From the NCBI GenBank assembly GCA_963772065.1, contig CAVYVZ010000009.1:620001-684000 (forward strand): a stretch of 64,000 bases of DNA, written 5' to 3'. The notes under the pieces are model-generated. The model was not told where the DNA came from. It searched no databases and worked only from the letters and a program-made list of their open reading frames with translations. Shown here piece after piece: positions 31,562 to 39,660 of the stretch. How positions within the stretch are numbered: the first letter of the stretch is position 1; every line of letters begins with the position of its first letter. A program made the position numbers and the translations under genes. This DNA comes from CAVYVZ01 sp963772065. GTDB taxonomy: Bacteria; Acidobacteriota; Vicinamibacteria; Vicinamibacterales; UBA2999.

Positions 31562-34235
31562 TTATCGAGGTGTCGCAGCGCCCGAGAACCGTGCCACCCA
31601 GATGTCGGCGGAGCTCGTCGGCGTGAGGAAGAAGAGTTGCGAGTCATCGGCGGCAAGGCGGGGATTCACCGCGATTCCAGGCGGCAGCGGTAGCTCCGAC
31701 GCACGACCGGAGCTCGCATCGACCACCCACAATCGCCCGCGATTGGCGCAGATCAGCCGGCGCCCGTCGCGCATCCACGTGCCCTCGGTGCCATCGGTGA
31801 GGCGACGAGCCGTTCCGTTCTCGACGGTATACGTCCACAATCCGGGAGCGCCGCCGCCGCCGCCGCCCCCGGGATTACGCGGATGGCGGGGCCACGTGCA
31901 CCACGAACGATCGTGAATCGGGTGACCAGTCGAAGACGCGGAAGACGCCAACCCTCGGCTCGATGGCGGGTGTGACTACCTGCAACGGGTTGCTGAAATC
32001 GCGCGTGTCGTAGATCGACACTGTGTGAACGTCCTGGTTGCTTGTGGCCAGCCGCGTGCCGTCGGGCGACAGCGATGGATACATGAGGCTCGGCTTGTTC
32101 GTCAGCTCGCGAAGGCCGCCGCCGTCGCTGTTGATCCGCCAGATCTGGTAGCCGCGGCGGTCCGAATAGAAGTAGATCGACTGTGCATCGGTCGACCAGC
32201 GCGGCCATCGATCGCGTGCGAAGTCGTTGGTCAGCTGCCGCATGCTGCCGTCGGCGACCGACAACACATACAGGTCCTCACGGGTGCGCGACGAGGTCGT
32301 GAGAGCGAGTAACCTCGCATCCTTCGTGACATCGAAGTAGACGAAGTCGTTCGTCCCCTTGGTGATCATCTCGACCTCGCCCTCGATCGTCGCCGTTTCC
32401 GGATCGAACCGCACGCGTGCCACATTGCTCGTCGCGACGAGCGAGGAATAGGCAGCGGTGGAGCCGTCCGCCGAAAGGGCGAAATCCGCGACGTACCACG
32501 CGGGCGCGGTCAGTTGCGCGGGATCGCCGCTGGTGGCGCCAGACGCCTCGTCGATTGCGACGCGCCACAAGCCCATGCCTCCCGCGCGATTGCTGAGGAA
32601 ATACAGCCATCGGCCATCAGGGGACCACACGGGATTCCAGTCGTTGGCATCATGACCCGCCACCCTGACTGGATTCCTCCCATCGACGGTAATCGTCCAA
32701 ATGTCACGGTTGGCAGGCTGATCTGTCGGGGTCAGCGTACCCGTCGCCGCATCCGCCGGAAGGCTCCAGAACGCGATACGCAGCCCGCGGGGTGACACCC
32801 GCGGCTGAACCGCATCGCCCAGAAACAATCGGCGCGGCTCTCCGCCGTCGGCGGAGATCGTCCAGAGGTCACTGAGAACGCCGCGGTTCTCGGGTCCCGG
32901 CGGGCCTTCCGCACCGGCGTAGACGATGGATTTGCCGTCGGGAAACCACGCTGGATGAAATCCCGAGCTCGTCAGTCTTCGAACCGATTCGCCGGTGCGC
33001 CCCATGAGGAAGATGCCACCGCCATCCCGCGCGGAGCGAAAGGCGATCGTTTCTCCGTCGGGTGAGAACGCAGGGGTCGTATCGACTGCGGGGGAGTCCT
33101 TCGTGAGGTTGATCGCGGTGCGGCCGGTCACGCTCTGCAATTGGATGTCGCCACCCGCCCCGTACGCGATCCACTTGCCGTCGGGCGACAGGCTTGGAAA
33201 TCGCTCCAGGCCCTCCTCCTGCGTCAGGCGGCTGTGCGACAACGTTGGCGACGGCGTGCCGATGCTGGCCTCCGGTGCACGAAGCTCCCACGCGACGACC
33301 GCGCCAGCGAGAAGCGCGGCGGCACATCCGGCGAGGATCCACCAGCGCGGTCGCCGCGCCTGACCCGACGGTGCTGTCAGGGAGAGCTCTCCTGAACTGA
33401 GCGATTGCGCAAGATCGTCGAGATCGTTGCGCAGATCTTTGGCCGTCTGATACCGCCGATCCGGATCCTTTGCCAGGCAATGGCGCACGATCCGCCACAC
33501 GTCGCGCGGCAACCCCGGATTCAGATCGGTGACCGCGCGCGGTGTATCGCGGAGGATCGACGAGAGCACCGACAGACTCGTATCGCCGGTGAAGGGACGC
33601 TCGCCGGTCGAGAGCTCGTACAGCATGACCCCGAGCGAAAAAATGTCGGAGCGCTCGTCTACCGGTTTGCTCTCGGCCTGCTCGGGCGACATGTAGGCAA
33701 CCGTGCCGACGATCTTGCCTTCGCCTGTCAGCTCGCGAGTGGGCAGCGTCGCCTCGTCCGGACCTTCGCGCAGCTTTGCCAGGCCGAAGTCGAGAACCTT
33801 GACACGGTCGCCCGCGAGGACCATCACGTTCGCAGGCTTGAGGTCACGGTGCACGATGCCACGGCTGTGCGCCGCGACAACCGCGTCGACAATCTGTGTC
33901 GCAAGCTTCAGCAGCCGGGTGAGCGGAAGGCCGCCCTTGGGGATCACATCGGCCAGCGTTCGCCCGTCCAGATACTCCATGGCGATGAAGAGCGTCGCTC
34001 CGTCCCGCTCGATGGAATGGATCGTGACGATGTGGGGATGATTCAGCGCCGCAACGACCTGGGCTTCGCGTTCGAAGCGTTCGATTCGAGCCGGATCGGC
34101 GGTGACCTCGGGAGGAAGGAACTTCAGCGCCACCTGGCGCTTGAGGCGAACATCTTCGGCGAGGTACACGGCGCCCATTCCGCCGTGACCGAGCGCCTTC
34201 GCCACCCGGTAGTGATTGAACGTGCATCCCACCAT
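31562..34235 (-). CDS. Ser/Thr protein kinase with C-terminal TolB/WD40-like propeller (one frame break)
   Basis: A membrane-bound Hanks-type kinase. The kinase domain (about 9-275) has the glycine loop LGHGGMGAVY, Lys38 in VALKFL, the catalytic HRDLKPANVMV (129-139), DFGLA (149-153) and GTVAYMSPEQAE. A transmembrane helix (WILAGCAAALLAGAVVAWEL) lies near residue 305. The exported part is a beta-propeller with TolB/PD40 repeats (FPSLSPDGKWIAYG, PAFSPDGETIAFRS, NPVWSPDGRWLYFLSNRAGG, YPSLSPDGTRLATS). At 31878 the frame breaks; one frame over, the propeller continues (APGLWTYTVENGTARRLTDG) to a stop at 31562. ATG 34235 is chosen because kinases of this type begin just before NHYRVxxxLG. Common in Acidobacteriota; substrates unknown. 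Confidence 0.88.
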
Positions 34236-34287
34236 CGGCGGCCAATGATAGCGCACGCGCCGCGACCCTCACGGCACCGTCGGACCC

Positions 34288-34344
34288 CTAGAGGGCGGCG
34301 GCAGATTGCTGAAGGAACTCCACAGCACGGCCGATCACGGCGTC
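34288..34344 (-). pseudogene. Remnant of an alpha/beta hydrolase C-terminus
   Basis: The minus strand encodes GDAVIGRAVEFLQQSAAAL followed by a stop. This parallels the last residues of the hydrolase ending at 37033 (DDEVIRRAVEFLSECGAAL, stop), so it is the 3' tip of a paralogue whose body is missing. It abuts the DUF1684 remnant at 34345. Confidence 0.65.
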
Positions 34345-34497
34345 GCCTACAACCCGCCGTGCGCGTTCAATCCGTATACGACCTGTCCCTTGCCGACCGA
34401 GCAGAACCGCATGCGTGTGCGAATCGAAGCAGGCGAGTTGGATTATCACAAGGCCGCATCGCACGAACCGCAGCCCTTGCATGACGAAGCGAACTAG
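34345..34497 (+). pseudogene. Remnant of a second DUF1684 gene (3' end only)
   Basis: Bases 34345-34470 repeat 31387-31512 with only a handful of changes, mostly in third positions. The translation keeps AYNPPCAFNPYTTCPLPTEQ and RMRVRIEAGELDYHKAA. The synonymous bias suggests the source was a functional paralogue before truncation. The frame continues to a TAG at 34495-34497. There is no start codon of its own family, and the upstream sequence is the hydrolase remnant. Confidence 0.75.
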
Positions 34498-36146
34498 CTC
34501 CCGTTGTGCCAGTGGTTCCAATAGCTGGTTCGCACGCGCAGCCGAGCCTTGATCCCCGGCGGATGCGGCTGGTCGATTGGGATCGCGAACGTCAAGGCGT
34601 CGTCGGTGCTCTCGACGATAGCGGCCTTCTGCCGCTCCCGATCACGCTGGTTCGCGAACCAGTATTCGAACGTCCATTCTCCGCTGGAATCAGCGGGCGG
34701 GGTAGCCTCCAGCATCACTGTGTCACGGAACAGATAGCCACCCTCGAAATGGTCCTTCAAGAACAGCAGCCCGTCGACGTCGTAACCCGGCACGCGCACG
34801 CACAGGTCCATCGCGAATGCGAAGCTGGTTCCCGTCTGGCTTTGCGACATGTCCAAAAAGACGTTGAACAACACGGGGTTCGCCGCGGCGTTCGGCGTCC
34901 GGGCGCTGCCCGGCCCCGCAGTCTCGGGAAACAGCTCGTCGAACTGCCGGAAGATGGCGCTGTTCTCGTTCAGCGTCCGGCGATGCAGCTGCCACGGTTT
35001 CCCGCGCACGCTGACCGCAACCTCGAACATGTAAGACGCTTTCACCTTGCGTTTCTTGTCGAGCTGCTCCTGAACCGCGGGAGGCAACGTCAGTTGCTCG
35101 ATCTCCAGGGTTCCGTCCGCCCTGACGTCACCAAAGAGGAACCGAATCAGGTTTTGGTAACCCTCCTCGCTGTTGACGATGCCGAAGAAGCCAGAGTGAC
35201 TGCGATTCACGAACGCGTGCGGTGAGTAGGTGAAGCCGTCCCCGGCCTTATTGCGCGCGCGTGTCGTTGAATTCCGGATCCGCACCAGCCCGTCACTCGC
35301 ATCGCCGACAGCCACGCTGGAGAGCCCGGCGGCCGCCTTGTAATCGCCCGGATTCGTCCCGACCAAGTTGAAGACACGGCTGCAGTCGAAGTTGGTGATC
35401 AGGTCGACGTTCTCGCCGTCGCGGTCCTCCTTGGACAAGCCGAGCAGCCGTGCGATCTCATCGCGATTGAACGTCTTGAGTCCATAAAGCGAGGCCCAGT
35501 TCGGGACGTTGCCGAGCAGCCCGATATCTATCCCGTTGTGCGGCGTTGCATAGGTGAACAGCTTGTCGACCAACGCGCGCGCCTCGGCCGAGCCGTACGT
35601 CGGATTCTGCAGGAACGCGCGGCAGACCAGTCCGCCCATCGAGTGCGCGACCAGATAAACGCGAAACTTGTCGAACGGAAGTTTTCCGGCCGCGCGCTCC
35701 TCCGGAGTGATGACCGTGTTCGCCCCGTTCGGGTAAATCCGCTTCTGCAGGGTCATGATCAGTTGGCTCAACCCGTTGGCGAAGCGGTCCATGTCGGGTC
35801 GAATGCCGCTGCCGAGGTCTTCGGATGAAGGTTCGTAATAGCGGTAGATGACGATGCTGCGGTAAGGCACGGGAGGAACGTTGCCGTCCACGGTCGTCGG
35901 CGCCGAAAGGTCGGATACGCGGTCGTACCCCTCCTCGAACACGTCGTCGTACTTGAAACGCTTCAGTAACCGTACAAGCGGCGATTCGAAGAAGTACTTC
36001 TTCACCGAGCCATCCCATAGCTGGCGGACCTTCGACGACCCGATGTTGAAGCCCATGTAGGGATCAGCAACTGTGTCTTCGATTTCGCTCTGCGTCATCG
36101 CGTAGCCGCGGACGTAGATGATTGGGTGAATGGCTGATTCGTTCAT
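34494..36146 (-). CDS. Lipase-like alpha/beta hydrolase, large
   Basis: About 550 residues. The N-terminal region begins IHPIIYVRGYAMTQSEIEDT, as in lipase/PGAP1-like hydrolases, and the nucleophile elbow is VYLVAHSMGGLVCRAFL (Ser169). FTYATPHNGIDIGLLGNVPN resembles the region after the nucleophile in lipases of the class that act on acylglycerols or phospholipids. The C-terminal ~200 residues (from about 370) are unlike known lipase domains and may be a beta-sandwich. No signal peptide is visible. The ATG at 36146 is chosen because homology begins there; the frame is open to 36239. It is divergent from the ArsR gene. Substrate unknown. Confidence 0.7.
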   Translation of the reverse strand: MNESAIHPIIYVRGYAMTQSEIEDTVADPYMGFNIGSSKVRQLWDGSVKKYFFESPLVRLLKRFKYDDVFEEGYDRVSDLSAPTTVDGNVPPVPYRSIVIYRYYEPSSEDLGSGIRPDMDRFANGLSQLIMTLQKRIYPNGANTVITPEERAAGKLPFDKFRVYLVAHSMGGLVCRAFLQNPTYGSAEARALVDKLFTYATPHNGIDIGLLGNVPNWASLYGLKTFNRDEIARLLGLSKEDRDGENVDLITNFDCSRVFNLVGTNPGDYKAAAGLSSVAVGDASDGLVRIRNSTTRARNKAGDGFTYSPHAFVNRSHSGFFGIVNSEEGYQNLIRFLFGDVRADGTLEIEQLTLPPAVQEQLDKKRKVKASYMFEVAVSVRGKPWQLHRRTLNENSAIFRQFDELFPETAGPGSARTPNAAANPVLFNVFLDMSQSQTGTSFAFAMDLCVRVPGYDVDGLLFLKDHFEGGYLFRDTVMLEATPPADSSGEWTFEYWFANQRDRERQKAAIVESTDDALTFAIPIDQPHPPGIKARLRVRTSYWNHWHNGS

Positions 36147-36232
36147 CAGGGATCCCCGGTGATGACGTTCTGAGAGATACGCGACGACGGCGTCAGATCC
36201 TATGCCCCCGTTGGCGTGCCCACAACTCAGAC

Positions 36233-36267
36233 TTGACAAGTGTTGACGATTAGCTAATCATCTAATC
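36233..36267 (+). promoter_or_regulatory. ArsR promoter with palindromic operator
   Basis: TTGACA (36233-36238), a 16-base gap and TAATCA (36255-36260) form a promoter ending 7 bases before the GTG at 36268. The perfect palindrome GATTAGCTAATC (36248-36259) overlaps the -10, and a further CTAATC half-site follows at 36262-36267. This is a natural binding place for the ArsR-type repressor encoded next. Confidence 0.7.
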
Positions 36268-36585
36268 GTGAGCACCGTGTTCAAGGCACTCGCCGACCCC
36301 ACTCGCCGCAGCGTGCTCCAGCTCCTTCGCCAGGGCCCGAAGTCCGCAGGAGAACTGGCGGAACACTTTCCCGTGTCCAAGCCAACCATGTCGGCCCACT
36401 TCGCGGTGCTCCGCGAGGCCGGGCTCGTGGACAGCGAGAAACGCGGCAAGGCGATCATCTACCGCCTCAGAATGTCCGTACTCGAAGAAGCACTGATGGA
36501 ATTCACGCAGCTGCTCGGGCTGAATCTGACTCAGCGCGCAAAGACGAGCTCCGCGAGAGCCGTGCTCAGAAAGGGAACCACGTGA
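36268..36585 (+). CDS. ArsR-family autorepressor (SdpR-like)
   Basis: A 105-residue winged-helix protein: STVFKALADPTRRSVLQLLR, SAGELAEHFPVSKPTMSAHF, AVLREAGLVDSEKRGKAIIY. These fit the SdpR-like subgroup of ArsR proteins, which lack metal-binding cysteines and repress their own operon until a membrane partner sequesters them. No Cys pair is present, so metal sensing is unlikely. The GTG start at 36268 follows the promoter almost without leader. The stop overlaps the start of a membrane protein gene, so an SdpRI-like regulator/membrane pair is likely, although the partner is not an obvious SdpI. Confidence 0.85.
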   Translation: MSTVFKALADPTRRSVLQLLRQGPKSAGELAEHFPVSKPTMSAHFAVLREAGLVDSEKRGKAIIYRLRMSVLEEALMEFTQLLGLNLTQRAKTSSARAVLRKGTT

Positions 36586-37016
36586 TGATCCTCAAACGGA
36601 TCGCTATCGCCTTGGCGCTCGCCGTCTTCATCCTTGCGGCGGCCGCCGCGCTGAGGTATGCGCAGGATCTCGGGAGCATCAGCCCGGACGCCGCCAGACG
36701 TGCGATGCAGGTGACGATCGGCCTGATCCTCGCGGCCTACGCCAACCTCATGCCCAAAGACGTCGGTCGGTGGCGGGCGTCAGCTCGCGCCGCAGCGAGA
36801 TCGCAATCGGTCCTCCGGGTCGGCGGCTGGTCGCTGACGCTCGCGGGGCTCGGCCACGCCGGCCTCTGGGCGGTCGCCCCGATCGCTCTTGCCGACGTCG
36901 CGGCAACCGCCATCGTCGCCATCGCGACGCTCGTCACCGTGGGATACGGCGTCTGGGCATTCGCGAGCTGTCGTTGGCAGGACGCACGGCCCGTCGATCT
37001 GGAAGGACGTGTATGA
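36582..37016 (+). CDS. Small integral membrane protein, partner of the ArsR regulator
   Basis: 144 residues with four probable helices: IAIALALAVFILAAAAAL (about 6-23), AMQVTIGLILAAYANLM (about 41-58), WSLTLAGLGHAGLWAVAPIA (about 83-102) and VAATAIVAIATLVTVGYGVW (about 105-124). Start codons GTG 36582 and ATG 36585 are adjacent; the former overlaps the ArsR stop. By position it may control the repressor, as SdpI does for SdpR, but the sequence does not clearly match SdpI. Function otherwise unknown. Confidence 0.65.
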   Translation: MMILKRIAIALALAVFILAAAAALRYAQDLGSISPDAARRAMQVTIGLILAAYANLMPKDVGRWRASARAAARSQSVLRVGGWSLTLAGLGHAGLWAVAPIALADVAATAIVAIATLVTVGYGVWAFASCRWQDARPVDLEGRV

Positions 37017-37032
37017 AGGGACCCCGGCAGCC

Positions 37033-37868
37033 CTAAAGGGCTGCGCCGCACTCGCTGAGGAACTCCACGGCGCGGCGGATCACTTCATCGTCTTTGAGGA
37101 TCCGCCGATGGCCGAGGCCGGTCGTCGCCATCAGCGTGGCGCCGGGCCAGCGCGCGGCGAGGCGCTCGGCGTCGTGAAACGGGACTTCGGGGTCGCCGCG
37201 GTCGTGAACGATCAACGCCGGCACGCGCAGTCGCGCGACGCGCTCGAAGATCTCGACGTCCTTCATCTTGACGCCGGTCTGGCGCTCGATGCCGTCGCGG
37301 AACGCGCGCATCGCGGCGCCTCTGATCCCGGCCAGCTCGCCGAAGCGCGCGACCACATCCTCGACCGACGACGGGGAGCCGATGAGCACCACCGACGCTG
37401 CATCGAGTCCGCGCTCGAGCGCCAGCGCGTCACGGCGCCGCCGAACGAGTGCGCTATCACGCCCGCGAGCGGACCGAGCTCACGACCCACCTTGCGAAGC
37501 GCTTCAGTCGATTCGATGAGATCGGTGCGCGTGCCGCTCGATTCGCCGTGCGCCGGATTGTCGAGCGCGACCACGCGGAAACCGGCGCCGACGAGCGGAT
37601 CGACGAAGCGCCCGAGCTGCGTGCCGCGGCCTTCCCAGCCATGCACGAGGAGCACGGTCGGTCCCGATCCAAAGGCATGTGCGGCGAGATTCGAGCCGAC
37701 GCGGAACGTCTCGCCGCGGTCGGCGATGTGCTTCTCCCATGACGGCCGATGATGCCGCCTCGGCGTGCAGAAGAGCCGCAGCGCGATGCGTCCTGCCGCG
37801 CGCGGCGCGATCAGGTTCAGAACCCTGAAGAATGTGCGCAGCGCAATCAGCAGCCAACGCGGATACAC
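37033..37868 (-). CDS. Alpha/beta hydrolase (one frame break)
   Basis: A ~278-residue hydrolase. The N-terminal part has a hydrophobic lead (WLLIALRTFFRVLNLIAP), the oxyanion region VLLVHGWEGRGTQLG, the loop ALDNPAHGESSG and the nucleophile elbow VIAHSFGGAV (Ser141). Near 37431 a base is missing; in the next frame the protein continues ALALERGLDAASVVLIGSPS, then PALIVHDRGDPEVPF (the Asp region) and GLGHRRILKDDEVIRRAVEF (the catalytic His). The family includes uncharacterised serine hydrolases often tied to acyl-chain substrates. It is convergent with the ArsR/membrane pair, and a remnant of a paralogue's tail lies at 34288. Confidence 0.82.
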
Positions 37869-37879
37869 ACCCTATGATA

Positions 37880-38545
37880 TCAGTTCCCCTTGAGGAGCGG
37901 ATATGGATTGAGCGGCTCGCCTTTCCACCACTGCCTCTCGTTCGTCAGCCGGAAGATCGCGAAGTGAAGATGCGGCGCGTTTTTCGACGCGTTGCCCGTG
38001 CTGCCAACGTAGCCGATGGCGTCGCCTTTCTTTACCGTCGCGCCTTCGCGCAGATTCGGCGCGTACACGTCGAGGTGAGCGTAGTAGTAGCTGAACGTCC
38101 CGGATGGATCGAACTGATAGATGGTCAGACCGCCTGCCTTGCTCTCGAACAGCTTCTCAATCGTCCCCTCCTCGACGGCGACGACCGGCGTCCCCCTGTC
38201 CGCCATGATGTCGATCGCCTGATGCACACGGCGGCCGCGCGCATCGTCGAAGCTGTCATACAGCTCGTTCGCCTCGACCCCGCGGACCGGGATCTCGAGG
38301 TCGCGGTCATCGATGTCTTCGGCCGATGGAGGCATGGGCGCAGCCGGCTCCGCCGTGCCGGTCGTGGCGACCGGACCGTGCTCGGCTCCCGGATCGGCGG
38401 CCGGCGCCACGACGCGCGCCTCCTGACGATGACCGAGCTTCCACGTGAGCGCCGTGTCGGTGAGCGCGCCGGCTGCGAAGCTCAAGCCGACAACCGTGAG
38501 CAGCCGACTAAGGCGTTCGTACCGGCGCCGCTCGAAACGTCTCAT
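37880..38545 (-). CDS. M23-family murein endopeptidase
   Basis: A 221-residue envelope peptidase, probably a DD-endopeptidase that cleaves peptidoglycan cross-links. An N-terminal helix (LLTVVGLSFAAGALTDTAL) anchors or exports it, a Pro/Ala linker follows, and the LytM domain occupies about 95-205. Zinc ligands: His108 and Asp112 in RVHQAIDIM, and the HLH of APHLHFAI (192-194), with YAHL (155-158) also matching. Its ATG overlaps the stop of the L,D-transpeptidase gene, and GGAGGTGAT lies 6 bases upstream as a near-perfect ribosome-binding site. The two enzymes therefore are made together: one forms 3-3 cross-links and the other cuts peptide cross-links. Confidence 0.9.
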   Translation of the reverse strand: MRRFERRRYERLSRLLTVVGLSFAAGALTDTALTWKLGHRQEARVVAPAADPGAEHGPVATTGTAEPAAPMPPSAEDIDDRDLEIPVRGVEANELYDSFDDARGRRVHQAIDIMADRGTPVVAVEEGTIEKLFESKAGGLTIYQFDPSGTFSYYYAHLDVYAPNLREGATVKKGDAIGYVGSTGNASKNAPHLHFAIFRLTNERQWWKGEPLNPYPLLKGN

Positions 38546-39510
38546 CGGAATATCACCTCCGTGCCCGGCCGAGCCCAGAGCGCCACGCGGTTTGCGTCCC
38601 AGTTCGTCAGGCGCACGCAGCCATGGGATTCGACGTGCCCGATGCGCGATGGCTCCGGCGCTCCATGGATGCCGTAGTGCTCTTTGGTGATGTCGATCCA
38701 CACGGTGCCGACCGGATTGTTCGGCCCCGGGGGGATTCGCGCTTTCGCGTGTGCGGGGTCCGCGTCCCAGAAGAGCCCCGGGTTGTAGTGAAACGGCGGC
38801 ATGCGCTGCACCCCCGTGACTTTCCACGAACCGATCGGAAGCGGATCGTGCGTGCTTCCCGTCGTCACCGGCGCGTGGAAGAGCAGATTGCCCGAAGGGT
38901 CCTCGACGGTGAGCGCGCTCGTCGAACGCTCGACCACGAGGCGCGCCACGGGGCGGGATCCGGGAAGCGGCGCGAGCGGATCGATGGCGGCGATGTTGGG
39001 CACGAGAATCCTCTCGCCGGCGCGCCGGAATGTGGCGTGGCGATTTGCTTGCTGCAGAAGGCGTGGGCTCACGTGAAACTTCTCCGCGAGCATTTCGAGC
39101 GGGGATGTGTACGCGAGCACATCGAGCTCCGCCTGCTTCATGAGATCCGAGGGGATGGCGTCGACGAAGGGACCTGCCACGTCCGCCTGTGTGATCTCGT
39201 ACGAGATCAGCGGCTGTTGCCCGCCGGCGCGTCTCGAGAGCACGTCCCATGTCGCCTGGTCGACGTCGCCCGACGGCGGCAAGGCGTGCGTGCGCTGGAA
39301 TGCGGTGAGCGCCCGCGTAAAGTTGCGCCCCTTGCGCCCGTCGATTTCGCCCGGTGAAAAGCCGGCGCGGTCCAGCATCACCTGAGCCGCCAGCACTTCG
39401 CTGACGACGGGCGGTGTCGGAACGGGCGCCTCCTGAGCTCGCGTGCTGCCGTAGAGCCCGCCATCGACGAGAACCGCCGCCAGAATGGCCGTGCTCATCC
39501 AGCGCGTCAT
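38542..39510 (-). CDS. L,D-transpeptidase (YkuD) with peptidoglycan-binding domain
   Basis: A 322-residue exported enzyme. The signal peptide ends near residue 25 (GSTRAQ). A PG_binding_1 domain (about 35-92: AAQVMLDRAGFSPGEIDG, RKGRNFTRALTAFQRTHALP) is followed by a LysM-like part (about 132-172: SPLEMLAEKFHVSPRLLQQA, ERILVPN) and the YkuD catalytic domain (about 188-322). The active-site motif is HVESHGCVRLTN with Cys298, with HYGIHGAPEPSRIG upstream. It makes 3-3 cross-links or attaches proteins to peptidoglycan in the periplasm. It forms a two-gene operon with the M23 endopeptidase. Confidence 0.92.
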   Translation of the reverse strand: MTRWMSTAILAAVLVDGGLYGSTRAQEAPVPTPPVVSEVLAAQVMLDRAGFSPGEIDGRKGRNFTRALTAFQRTHALPPSGDVDQATWDVLSRRAGGQQPLISYEITQADVAGPFVDAIPSDLMKQAELDVLAYTSPLEMLAEKFHVSPRLLQQANRHATFRRAGERILVPNIAAIDPLAPLPGSRPVARLVVERSTSALTVEDPSGNLLFHAPVTTGSTHDPLPIGSWKVTGVQRMPPFHYNPGLFWDADPAHAKARIPPGPNNPVGTVWIDITKEHYGIHGAPEPSRIGHVESHGCVRLTNWDANRVALWARPGTEVIFR

Positions 39511-39660
39511 GCCAGTGGAGTTGCAAACGGCCCGCCCGCGGGGAGCGTTCGGTTGCGGACAGCACGATCCCAGCGTTGAACGAGATCCGCGCTAAATATG
39601 GCCAAAACACGCGATTCCCTGGGTCGCCTACGTGGTACACCTGATGCGTTGATCGTCGCC

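Noticed and set aside
36582..37016. Naming the membrane protein SdpI
   Set aside because: Helix count and position fit, but the conserved SdpI residues could not be recognised.
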